NCBI GenBank assembly: GCA_004835665.1
Contig: RBKR01000009.1
Span: 1,488,001-1,552,000, forward strand
DNA length: 64,000 bases
Reading direction: 5' to 3'
From: Phoma sp. XZ068
Lineage: Eukaryota; Ascomycota; Dothideomycetes; Pleosporales; Didymellaceae
Position 1 is the first letter of the stretch, and each line of letters begins with the position of its first letter. The position numbers were made by a program, and so were the translations under genes. Positions 21,529 through 32,375 of this stretch are shown here, piece by piece. A model generated the notes under the pieces. It was not told the origin of the DNA, searched no databases, and saw only the letters and a list, made by a program, of their open reading frames with translations.

Positions 21529-24500
21529 TCACTCACTGTCCGACTCAGAACTCGTATCGTCGTCTGAGGAACTCTCAACCACTTCGTCCATTGGACTGGC
21601 GCCTTCGTCTTCTTCGTCGTCTGTCTGGTAGCCGACCATGCCCTCATCGCTATCACTGTCGGGAGCTGTACGCCGGCCGTAAGGAACCTTATAGCCTCTC
21701 CCGTACTTTGACTGCTCGTTTCCAAGCATGACAGACTGGGCTCGGGAAGCACGAGCGTTCTCCTTCCGAAGAGTATTAAGAGCAAGTGATGACGTCGCCA
21801 TACTCTCACCACCACTCTCCCGCCTCTTCCCCTTCTCCTCCTTACCCTTGAACACAGCCTTCCTCGCCGCCGCCTCCTCCTCCTCCTTCTCATCAAGCCA
21901 CCTATCCGCCTCCTCAATCGCAAATTCCATCGCACCCTTCTCATCCCGCCCCGCATTAACAGCCTCCCAATACTTCCTCCCCGCAATCTGATTATGACTT
22001 GGTGTCGCAGCCTTGTCCTTCTCCTTCTCACCCCTCGCACCACTATTACGCATCTTATACGGCTTCCGCGCCTTCCACTTCACCTCGGCGACTTCCTGCC
22101 TCACTACCACGCCCACAGGCATGTAGAAATCCATCGTCGCGTGCTTCCCCAATCCGTTCTTGTTGCTTCCGCATCCCGGACAGCTGCGTTTGTCGGAGGC
22201 GAGGTAGTACCGGCCTAGTGCGTGGTTGACGTCGCAGCGCCATGCGAAGTCCACGTGCTTGTTGGGCGGGGAGAAGGTTGCGCAGAGGGGTAGGTCCTGG
22301 CCGTGCTCCATGGTCGTTGAGCCGGAGGGATGGGGGCCAAGATCGGGCGCGGGTTCGGGTGTTGGATCGGGGGTGGCAGCTTTCTTGACTTTGATTTTCG
22401 GCTTGAGGTGCGCAGTCACTGCGTCCACGGCGATTTTTCGAGCTTCGTCGGCAGTTAAGCCTGCGGTAATTGCGGCCCAGTATGCTTCCTTCGCGATGCT
22501 GTTGTGGCTGAGGTGCGTGGAGCGGCGGGCGCGGCCGAAGGGTTTGCTGGGACGCCAGCGGGAGGATGGGTTGGGTTGGTGGAAGTGTGTGCGCGAGGGG
22601 AGATAGAAGTCCATGACTTTTGCGCTGATGTTATCGGAGCGTGCGGTGAAGCACCCAGGGCAGTTTTTGCGGTCGCCCGCGTTGTAGTAGTGGCCCATGG
22701 CATGTTTAATTCCGCAGCGCCAGACTGGTGTTTCGGAGGGCGATTTGGGGTCGAAGTATGCGCCGGGAGGAAGTTGTTGGTGCGGCTCTAGTGTTTTGGA
22801 ACCACTTAGGTGTGGTGCAAGGGGCGTTGAGTCGCTGGGAGTTGCGAGTGCAGCCACTGATTGCTTATGCTTGAGTTGCTTGCGCTCTGACTTCGACGAG
22901 CCAGCAACACTGATCTTCTGCTTGTTGGTGCGAGTCGCTTTCTCAGGTAAGAACGATGGATCTGCGATGCTGGTTATCTTCGCATCAGTCTTGCGCTTCT
23001 TCCTCGAAGGTTCGATTGGCTTGTTGAACATCCGAATAGGAGCTGGTTGGTCCCTCTTCCGCTTCTTACCATGTTCAGACTCTTTTTGCGTCTTTGATAC
23101 CACACCCTGATCATCTTTGGCAACAGCGATGATTCTAGGTACCTGAGCGGGCGCTACTTCAGCCTGCTCTCGATTTTCCATCTTGCCAATGAACTCTTCA
23201 ATTTTAGGATCCACTGGATGGTATCCTTTTGAGACGGCTTCGTCGATGATTGCTCGAATATCAGGCAATGAGCGCCGAACGATCTGAGACGGCCTATGTG
23301 CAAATCGTCTCTTATGGTCATGGAGTAATCGCATGGACCAAGTAGGTACTTGATCAACCTGCTCTTGACTAGGCGTGATGTTGGAAGCGTGATGGTGGCC
23401 GCTCAAGGCATCTGTTCCGAACTCTTCGAAGAGCTGCTCGAGTCGTGTCAATTTGGTGGAGGGAACCGCAATGCTCGGCTCGGGCACCTCTGCTGGTATT
23501 GGTAGAGAGCTTTGGTTGTGGCGGCCAATGTCAACCTGGCCATGGTTGCTCAAGCTCCTAGACGCAGCTACAGTAATGATCTCTGGAGCAGTATGTTGAG
23601 GCGGAACTTCTTCAGTCCGAGGTCTGTGATGATCTTGGACTATCACGGGAGGTATGAGTGAAGCCAGCCAGTTATCGCGATGGGCTTGTGAGTCCAAATT
23701 TCGGACCGCGGCGCCAGGCAGACCTTGCCCTCTACCTTTTCGTCTTGAAGGCCGTTTCACTGTGCGGCCAATAGGTAGATAGTCGCCAGAAGCATCCCAG
23801 TTGAACAGTGTATCTGCAACCTCGTCAATGTCTTCAAAAGGTGAACTGTGGGGACCAATTGGATAGTCTTTTGTTGTGTAGCGGACCATAGAAGGCTTAG
23901 GAGATGTGTGATGCCACGAATCTCCCATTTTGTGGGCTACAGGAACGGTGTCATTTGGGTCAAAGTCCGCGAAGATGTTACGATCAAAGGAGCTACTATC
24001 CCAGAATGGTGCACCATCCTTACCAGCGTTGGCAAGTAGATTGACAGCACGACAATGAGCATTCCAGGTCATCTTGTTCGCTATGCCGTGGATGTTGTTG
24101 GAAACGGACGCAATATACCTCTGTACGTTCGAGTAGGCGTCCGCGCCAACCTGGAAGCATTGTTCGATCTGGGCAGGATGCAAAACGTGATTGACGAATT
24201 GTTTGAGAAACGTAGCTTCGTAAGCTTTCTGGCTAGCCTGGTAGAGTGCGAAATGAACATGGTCTTGCTCTGATGGCTGACGACGGCTGCGGCGAACGCC
24301 TGTGCGGTCTCTTTGGGTTCGTTTTGAAGTCAGAGCTGTAGGGGCTGGGGACATTTAGCAGACGAATTGTGACTGAATTTTTACGTATACCTGGAGGCAG
24401 TGCTGTCCCAAACGGTTCGTCGTACTTAGCGTCTTGCTCAGGCTGAAAGACACAGGCAAGGCCTTCGTCCTCGTGCGCTACGGGACTCACATAGCCAGAA

Positions 24501-24586
24501 TCCCCTGATGTATATGTGGGTAGGGAGGGAAAGTCGTCCAAGGTACCATCGCTCCAATCTACCTCGTCTTCAACTTTGTAGGTCAT
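21529..24586 (-). CDS. Unrecognised protein with two copies of a Cys/His module
   Basis: Two exons, 24391-24586 and 21529-24344, join across a 46-base intron (GTATAC...CCCCAG) to give 1,003 aa. The longer exon also has an ATG at 24354, but the upstream acidic exon joins in frame. Residues 1-600 are mixed helix and disorder, with nuclear-type basic clusters (GKKRKRDQPA, SRKKRKT). Then come two related modules: W607-R-C-x3-H-A-x-G-x-Y-Y...C-P-G-C630 and W767-R-C-x3-H-A-x-G-x-Y-Y...C-P-G-C790. Both have identical C-x3-H-x13-C-x2-C spacing. Each is followed by MDFYLP/MDFYMP and by an SHN-x-I...YW-x-A helix. The tail is acidic and Ser/Glu/Asp-rich. I know no named family with this pattern. Zinc binding and a nuclear location are inferences. 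Confidence 0.85.
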
Positions 24587-25401
24587 GTTGTAGAAACAGG
24601 ATAATGTGAATCGATGGAGATAGAGTCAAAAGTTGATACTGACGAGACCGATGTGATATTTGATGGCAGGGACAATACTCCATATACAATCAAATATACA
24701 TGCCATGATACATGATCGAATGGTGACCACTACAAACGAAATGCAGCGCAAGCCTATCCGGCAGTCATGATTGTGCACGCTGGACGTGCAAAGTATGCTC
24801 AAACTGAGCAATAGGAGGTCATGCTAGGCGTTTGCATTGGCCGCGAGCCTCGACCGCCTTCAAAAGGCTGCAGCACCTCTCTACACATCGTTCGCACTCG
24901 TAACATCAGCCAATAGACGAAGTCTGCAAGTATGCTGGAGCTGACCGAAGTCGGTTTTGCGTTTGCCCTACCTCAGGTGCAAAACATTATGTCGAAGACC
25001 ATAGGAAGAACTTTAAAGACGACGAGACGGTTGTAGGGTTATATTGAACCGCTGAAAGTGTGAATATTGGAGGAGCTGATTCCGACGTTTAGTCGATGTC
25101 GAAGACGCAGGTTCTTCTTGATACAGCTGTACGGAGTTATGGGAGACATTCTTTCCGCTGCCACATGCACAAATCAATGCCGAGCCTTTGACAGAGTCAG
25201 TGATCTGATTGGATTATCGTTAGCTTTGGTAGTGGTTGATTTTGGAAGATTGTCTTTGGATGGTACCAGTGATGTCAAGTCGGTGTGGAGATGAAACAGC
25301 CAGAGTGCACGGGCCAAGCCTGATGCTGGACACTCTTGAACATCCACGTAGCAGCTTCCGCAGAAGGTTGGAAGCTCCAATTTCTCCACACAACACCAAA
25401 T
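24587..25401. promoter_or_regulatory. Divergent promoter region, module protein / GTB1
   Basis: This 815-base gap separates two divergent genes. It must contain both promoters and 5' leaders. No defined site is recognised. Confidence 0.45.
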
Positions 25402-27202
25402 ATGGGGAGACAAACCCTTTCCTCGATTGCGTTGCTACTTCCTCTTCTCACCAGCACCACAAATGCGGCGTCAGAGCCCGCACGACCGCGTGGTGTAGGC
25501 CCTGAGTGTATGTCCTCAAGTTGAAGCATGCTGCATGATATCGAAAGCTGACACGAAGCAACACAGTCGCCAAGTTCTACAAAGACCCTAATGCATTCAC
25601 TTGTATCTCGAATCCCAGCATCAAGCTTGACATTGCCCGATTGAACGATGACTACTGCGACTGCCCCGATGGCTCGGACGAGCCTGGCACCTCCGCATGC
25701 TCGTACATCTCCCCGCTCTCCCCGCCACAGCCTTCAAGAAGGGTGCCTGGGTCCTTTGACGAGACGCTAGCCCTGCCCGGCTTCTACTGCAAGAACAAGG
25801 GCCACATCCCGAGCTACATTCCCTTCACCAACGTCAACGACGGCAAGTGCGATTACGAGCTGTGCTGCGACGGTAGCGACGAATATGAGGGCGTCGGGGG
25901 TGTGAAATGCCCCGATAAGTGTGCCACCATCGGCAAGGAGTGGAGGAAACAGGACGAGGCACGACAGAAGAGCTTGAACGCCGCGCGACAGAAGCGGAAA
26001 GAGCTCGTGGCCGAGTCAGGCCGCTTGAGGAAGGAGGTCGAAGACCGGATATCAACGTTGAAGACACAAATTGAAGGCCAGACCCAGAAGGTGGATGCGT
26101 TGACAAAGAGCTTGGCAGACATCGAGCGTGCGGAGAAGGGCAAGGTGGTCAAGGGTGCTGGCAAGGGTGGCAAAATCACAGTCCTGGCCAGTCTGGCGAA
26201 GGAAAGGATTCAGGAGCTTACGGACAACGTCGAGCGTGTGCGAAGAGAACGTGATGCTGCCAAGGGTAGAATCGATGAGCTCGAGGGCATGCTCAAGCGC
26301 TTCAAGGAAGAGTACAACCCCAACTTCAACGACGAGGGTGTTAAGCGCGCCGTCAAAGCATGGGAGAACTATGCTGCGCAAGAATGGCCCGCGCCAGATG
26401 CCGCCCGCGACCGCGATCTTGACGAGATTCTGAAGCCTGACTCTGAGAGCGCCATCAGGTGGGACGAGTTTGAGACAGTCGAGGAGTCTGACGTTGACGT
26501 CCGTAAGTATTGCAACTCCCTGATGCATTTTCAGTTGCTAACATTATGACAGTCTACCAGTTTGAAAACTATCTGCCTGAATCTGTCCGCTCGTGGGTCG
26601 ACGCCAAGCTGCGCGATCTACGAATCACACTGATCGAGAATGGCATCCTTGCGAATCCCAACACCGACAGCCCAGAATCCAAAGCTGTCACAGACGCCAA
26701 GTCGCAGCTCGATTCCGCAACCCGCGAGCTCGACAACGACAAGACTGAGCTCACGAAGCACGAGGAAGATCTTACCAAGGACTACGGCCCAGACTCCATC
26801 TTCCGCGCCCTCAACGGCCACTGCGTTAACCAAGACAGTGGCGAGTACACATACGAGCATTGCTTCCTCAGCAAAACTACCCAGAAACCCAAGAAGGGTG
26901 GCGCGCACACCGGCATGGGTAACTTTGCAAGGATCGAGATCGTCACTGTTGATGAGGCATTGCCTGCTGATGGAAGAGGCCTGGGTAGTGGTGAGAGGAT
27001 CGCGTTGAAGTACGAGAACGGCCAACACTGCTGGAACGGTCCAAACCGCAGTACTACCGTCATCCTTGCATGCGCTGAGAATGATGAGATCTGGAAGATC
27101 GTCGAGGAAGAGAAGTGTGTCTATAGGATGGAGGTCGGTACACCAGCGGTCTGCGGAGTTGAGGTAAAGAAGCCGGATACACCTGAGCACAACGAGTTGT
27201 AG
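25402..27202 (+). CDS. GTB1: Glucosidase II beta subunit (PRKCSH-like)
   Basis: Exons 25402-25507, 25567-26502 and 26553-27202 give 563 aa. It is the non-catalytic subunit of ER glucosidase II, which trims glucose from N-glycans in the calnexin cycle and retains and guides the catalytic alpha subunit. Order: signal peptide (LLLPLLTSTTNA); GVGPEFAKFYKDP lead-in; two LDL-receptor-A-like repeats (NDDYCDCPDGSDEPGTSAC, and DGKCDYELCCDGSDE); a long coiled coil (about residues 125-240); a C-terminal MRH domain with Cys pairs (GHCVNQDSGEYTYEHCF, then GQHCWNGPNRST, and KCVYRMEVGTPAVC). The protein ends in HNEL, an HDEL-like ER-retrieval signal. Introns 25508-25566 and 26503-26552 have good sites, the second with GCTAAC. 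Confidence 0.95.
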
Positions 27203-27572
27203 ATACGACACGACAGATAAGACTTGAGACGAAAGCTCGCGTGATTTCAGACATCAAAATATACTGAGTTGGTTGATCCATACTCATTTTGGCTACCCAA
27301 AGACACGCCTCTCGACTCAAACAACTCGATTCACAATTGAACAAATACTGTAAATAGGATCGTAGACCAACACTAATTGCGTCCTGGTCTCTTGTAGTCG
27401 GTCGAATGATGAGTCCAGTGTTTCACCTGAGGCAGTGAGGCAGCTCACCACTATCTGACACTTGGCGTTACAGGACATACTAGGTGGCGACAGAAACAAA
27501 ACAACGCATAAGGTGAAGCCATCCCCGCTCTTATGAGCTGACCACATACCACGATCCCGGAAGAGACTCCTA
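27203..27572. other. Intergenic, GTB1 3' to UstYa-like 5'
   Basis: This is about 370 bases between tandem + strand genes. It should hold the GTB1 3' end and the next promoter. Nothing further is recognised. Confidence 0.45.
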
Positions 27573-28536
27573 ATGTCCGCGTTCACGCCGTACAAGTCGA
27601 TGCAAGACATATCACAGGTCGAGATCAACAACATGACCAAAAGCGACCAGCGATACAACGCGCTGCGTAACCTCGATGATCATTCTGACTCAAGCACCGA
27701 GGTTGGAGATTGGGAAGCAGAAGAGGGTGTCAAGTCTCGGCCGACTAAGAGGGGAACGCTCTGGAGGCGGGTGAAAGGATGTCGCTGGTTGGTGGATACT
27801 GCCTTGCTGCTCATCATCGTGGGATTGCTGGTGGAAAAGAGATGGAAACATATCCGAAGCCACGAGTATGAGTTTGCTGGAGACATCACAGGCTTTGCGC
27901 CAAAATGTGAGAGCACCCGGGCCGCGTCACAGCTTACAGCTGACATGGTTCAGTCTCGCAACAGATCACTACCTTCAGACCAAATCCAAACTTCGCGCCA
28001 GAGAACGCGTCGGAATTCTGGAGTAGAGATGTTCAGCAGGCATGGCTGAACATTGTCCCGGGTACATACACGGTCTCATGATAGAATCTTACATGGTGTG
28101 CTAACAAACAGCAGAAGGATTAGGTTACGTCGAGGTAAAGGATCCCACGCGGCACGACAACCTTCCGCAACCAATCCACGACTATGCCAACAACACTGTT
28201 TTCACCACATCAATGACGCATCAGCTGCATTGCTTATACACAATACTCAATGCTTACAACACGATGTCCGTTACACTTGACAACCCGTTTTGGAAGGTCA
28301 ACCCCATACAGCAGCCATGGCATGTGAACCATTGCTTCGAGTACATCAGACAGGCAATTATGTGTGCAGGTGATGTTGCCTTAGAAGGTGCTGCGACCAC
28401 GTTTCCATCGGGGCCGAATGGAGAAGATCTCGGAGGGAGCGATGGCTGGGACGCAAAGCATGTGTGCAAAGACTACAGCCAGATCACAAAGTATCTTGAG
28501 GAGAAGACAATCAATCATGTCAAGTGGATATCTTGA
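27573..28536 (+). CDS. UstYa-like (DUF3328) membrane protein
   Basis: Exons 27573-27906, 27954-28061 and 28115-28536 give 287 aa. One membrane segment (about residues 72-87, LVDTALLLIIVGLLV) is followed by a lumenal domain. That domain has the family pattern ENASEFWSRDVQQAWLNIVP, then the two metal-type motifs H183-Q-L-H-C187 and H217-V-N-H-C221, then CAGDVALEG. UstYa-family enzymes (PF11807) oxidise and cyclise RiPP or other secondary metabolites in the secretory pathway; many paralogues have unknown substrates. The intron-2 acceptor is a NAGNAG (28109-28114): using 28111 instead adds one Ala. ATGs at 27600 and 27633 are alternative starts. A P450 and an SDR lie downstream on the same strand, but no precursor-peptide gene with Kex2-type repeats is visible. 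Confidence 0.88.
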
Positions 28537-29529
28537 TACCAGCACGGAGATTAGCATCTAGAGTGCTACCAATAGCAAACAATGCGACGCGTCTACTACG
28601 AACATGAGCATGCATTCGTACCCGGATTTCGAGCGCTACTTCTCCCAATCCCGTATCTACCGTCGTCCGCGCTTACTCGAAGCTCCACTTCACATGTCTC
28701 GCTCTCCACCGATCAAGAATTCTTCGAAAGATCGTCCTACCTTGTCCGAGGCTTGCCAACAAGTGTAAGGGAGCACTTCCTCAAACAGTGCAAGTAGCGA
28801 TACGCTGTCCAATCGCATTCGCTGTGATTTGGCCTCCGACGCAGGGATCTCGCGTCAACGGCATCTCCGAGCGCGAAGACCACTTATGTTCCACTAGCTT
28901 GCGGTCGGCGCAACGTCAAGCGGGCGAGTCGGGCGTTGGGTTCAGCCGCAGCGGAGGATGGGCTCAACCTTATTAGCCCTCTTTTGTTTAAGCGACCTTA
29001 GGGTGGAGTTGTAGGAGAAGTTAAGAGGTTGTCATCTGCCACATCGCTCAAGGGCAGGTTGATTACGATTACTATTGCGAACCGAGGGAGGAAACTGCCG
29101 CCCGTTCCGTACACCACCCACCCGGGTTACCCCACAATCAGGACGTATAAGAAATAAGGATACCTTGGCCTGCATAGACGACGCGAACGCAAGTGGACCG
29201 CATTTCGGCCGAGGATCGAATCTTAACATCGAAGCCGCCTCCTGCCAACGGGCTTTTCGGTATTTTCGGTATCGCAACGAACGTAAATATCGTTTCAGCA
29301 GAGAGAGAATTGGGAAAGAGCTTGACTGTCGTGGTTAAATAGCGTGCTACCTTTTGAAGTCAGCTGAAAGGATTCCATATCGATTGCCTGCATCGTACCT
29401 GCTCGTTGGACAACGAGTAATATTCCGAGACGCCCCTCACCTTCGATAAGCGAGCTTGATCCGATTGTTGCGTCATTAATAACGTCAAACATCACCTTTC
29501 GCGACCTTCAATCTCTACAACTGCGCAGT
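28537..29529. other. Intergenic, no gene supported
   Basis: This 990-base gap lies between tandem + strand genes. A 71-codon ATG frame at 28582-28797 has no recognised features and no Lys-Arg repeats of the RiPP-precursor kind. The rest should be the CYP52 promoter. Confidence 0.45.
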
Positions 29530-31148
29530 ATGGTGCAATCGCCGCTTCTCTTCGTGCTTGCTGGCGCGTTCACGGCATACGTCCTGTACACACGGATAAG
29601 CCTCTACTTTGCACGGCGGCAATTCAAGAAAGACAATGGTAGGTTACCGTGAAGCATGCTGTCCTGTACTGCGCTAACAATCAACAGGCTGCCAACCATG
29701 TACCAAAGTCTTCCACAAGGACCCTATCTTGGGCATTGATGTTATGCGCGTAATGGGCGCCAATAGCAAGAAGCACATCATGCTCAAGGAGAACAAAAAG
29801 CGGTTCGAGCGCATGGGCAATACATTTCACACCAGGATGGCCACCATACCGGTCATTGCCACCTGCGAGCCTGAGAACGTGAAGACTATTCTTAGCTTGA
29901 AGTTCAAAGATTACAGCTTCGGTAACAGGACAAAGGCCTTCTCGCCGCTATTGGGTCATGGTATCTTCAACGCCGATGGTGAACGCTGGGCTAACAGTCG
30001 CCACCTCTTGCGACCGAACTTTGCGAGGGATCAGGTGGCTGATCTGGAGGCTTTCGAGCGTCATGTCAAGCTCATGTTCAAGCACATCCCGAAGGACGGT
30101 TCAACAGTTGACCTGCAAGAGCTTTTCTTCAGGCTCACGATCGACACTGCCACAGAGTTCCTCTTCAATCACTCGACAAACACGCTACGTATGGTTGGCC
30201 AGCAAGATGACGAGAATGAAGATGTCATCTTCGGGAAAATGTTCAATTATGCGCAGGACGACATCGCCACACGATTCCGCCTCGGACCTCTCGACCGCTT
30301 CAGGAAGAATGTAAAGGGTGAAGAAGCGATTCGCATTTGCCATGAGTACATTGCCAAGTTTGTCGATGACGCAATTAGATTGAAGCAGGACAAGGATGAG
30401 GAAAAGACGGCAGGAACGCAGAAAGAAGAGCGATATATCTTCATTCACGAGCTTGCGAAGCAGACATCGGACAGGCAGAGGATACGCGATGAGCTTATCA
30501 ACATCTTGTTGGCCGGACGCGACACCACGGCTAGTTTGCTGAGCAACATGTTCTTTGAGATTGCGAAACGACCTGACATCTATGCCAAGCTGAGAAATGA
30601 GGTTGCCTTCTTGGAAGGCCGCACACCAACATACGAGGAGCTAAGGAACCTCAAGTACCTGAAGTGGTGCCTAAACGAATGTAAGTTCTACTCGCCCCCC
30701 TACAGCTTTTGTTTGTTAACGGTCAATAGCTCTCCGCATCAACCCCGTCGTCCCTGGCAACTCCCGCTTTGCAATCCGCGACACAGTCCTTCCCCTTGGT
30801 GGTGGTCCAGATGGCCAACATCCCCTTTTCGTACCCAAAGGCACTATGGTCGGCTATTCACCCTACACCATGCACCGCCGTAAGGACCTGTATGGCCCTG
30901 ACGCTGACGAGTACAAGCCCGAGCGCTGGGAGAGTTTGCGCCCTGGATGGGAGTATCTCCCCTTCAACGGCGGGCCAAGAATCTGCCTGGGACAGCAGTA
31001 CGCTCTTACAGAGGCCTCGTACGTGACTGTACGATTGGTGCAGCAGTTTGCAAAGATGGAGAGTAGGGATCCTGGCCCATGGGAGGAGGGTTTGACCCTA
31101 ACCTGCTGCTCCTTGAACGGGACGAAAGTGGGACTTACGCCTGCGTGA
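29530..31148 (+). CDS. Cytochrome P450, CYP52 (alkane/fatty-acid hydroxylase) type
   Basis: Exons 29530-29638, 29688-30680 and 30730-31148 give 506 aa, a typical P450 length. It has an N-terminal membrane anchor (LLFVLAGAFTAYVLY), the I-helix oxygen-activation motif AGRDTT (about residues 312-317), the K-helix E-x-x-R formed across the second intron (NE|SLRIN), and the PERW region. The haem loop is PFNGGPRICLGQQ, with the ligand Cys at about 453. The NGGPRICLGQQxALTEASYV wording is characteristic of CYP52/CYP539-type clans. Those enzymes omega-hydroxylate alkanes and fatty acids at the ER, using NADPH-P450 reductase. Exact subfamily and substrate cannot be set by eye. Introns are 49 bases each, GTAGGT...ACAG and GTAAGT...ATAG. 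Confidence 0.93.
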
Positions 31149-31370
31149 AGAGCTAGCGTTCTTATGTACTATCAATTTGGCATGGCTAGGCTTTAGGATG
31201 TTTAGTAGCGTTCGATGGCGTTCATGGAATGGAGGGCTCCTACTTCCGTCATTCACCTGAGTTGACATCACGACTCCTGACAATTGTACTATATGATATC
31301 CTCACCGCAAAAGTCCACAATTCTATTCTAACCTACCAACAACAGTGGAATAATCTGGGCTACCACAAAC

Positions 31371-32024
31371 ATGACTAAAAACCTCACCGTCGTCGTAACT
31401 GGCTCCAACCGCGGCATCGGGCAAGGCATCATACAGCTCCTTGCTAAAATGCAACACACCTCTCCCCTAAACATAATCGCGACCTCCCGCTCCGGCGCAG
31501 ACCTCGACATCCAACTTACACCTCCCAACTCGGTCCAATACGCCAAACTCGACGTCGGCTCTCCATCCTCCATCACATCGTTTTTCAACACCACTCCATC
31601 CATCGACATCCTAATCAACAACGCCGGTATCAACAACAACGATAAAGAAACACCAGCCCTAGCATCCCAGACCATCGATGTAAACTACAAAGGCACAAGA
31701 AACATGTGTCAAGCCTTCCTCTCCGCATCGACCAGCAAAACAGCGCGAATCGTAAACATCTTCTCCACCGCATGCGACCTAACAAATCACCCCGCCTTCA
31801 CAGCATCCGACTTCCGGGCCGCCAAAAGCATCCGTGACGATGACGACCTGGCTGACGCGTACATCGAGGCCGTCAATGCTGGTGCACGCGCGCAGGAAGA
31901 CGCTGGATTCGGGAGTTCGCCGATGAGCTATCAGGTTAGTAAGGCGTGGGCGAATGCGCTCACCGTCGTGCTTGCAGTGCAGAATCCAGATGTGGCGGTG
32001 AATTGCTGTTGTCCGGTTGAATGA
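31371..32024 (+). CDS. Short-chain dehydrogenase (carbonyl-reductase-like), C-terminally truncated
   Basis: This is a single frame of 217 aa. It has the Rossmann cofactor motif TGSNRGIG (about residues 10-17), DV at the end of beta-4, NNAG, the catalytic Ser region NIFSTACDL, and the catalytic Y-x3-K in YQVSKAWANAL. Together these mark a classical NAD(P)-dependent SDR close to carbonyl reductases, with the family's long insert before the catalytic Tyr. The protein stops right after NCCCP. Relatives normally continue here with G-W/Y-V-x-T-D-M and about 50 more residues that close the substrate pocket. No downstream frame or convincing intron restores this part. It may be a decaying gene or carry a recent lesion. 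Cofactor binding and the catalytic residues are intact. Confidence 0.85.
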   Translation: MTKNLTVVVTGSNRGIGQGIIQLLAKMQHTSPLNIIATSRSGADLDIQLTPPNSVQYAKLDVGSPSSITSFFNTTPSIDILINNAGINNNDKETPALASQTIDVNYKGTRNMCQAFLSASTSKTARIVNIFSTACDLTNHPAFTASDFRAAKSIRDDDDLADAYIEAVNAGARAQEDAGFGSSPMSYQVSKAWANALTVVLAVQNPDVAVNCCCPVE

Positions 32025-32375
32025 TGAGCACCTTTCATGCAATATGGAATGCCACTGAGCAGGACTTGATTCACGAGAGAGTTTCAACGGGCTACCTGCA
32101 TTAGAGAGGACTCTTCAACATTGTGGGCATTGTGAACGACATGGTGTGGGCGCAGGTCGCGACTAGACGTTAACCCAAATCGCCGTGCTATCGCCGACGC
32201 TCAGACTTAATGCTTTCAGCTCCACTACACTCCCAAAATACCCAAGAACATCGATAAATTGAGTACAAGGGACGCACTATCATTAGGTTTTCGAGTGTGT
32301 TTCTGGTGGACACCCATTCAAAGTGCCATATGAGCCACTTCGGATTCCAGTCATACCAACCCCAGGATTTCGTGA
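32025..32375. other. Convergent 3' region after the truncated SDR
   Basis: I looked in all frames for the lost SDR C-terminus and found no match. The sequence otherwise looks non-coding. Confidence 0.5.
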
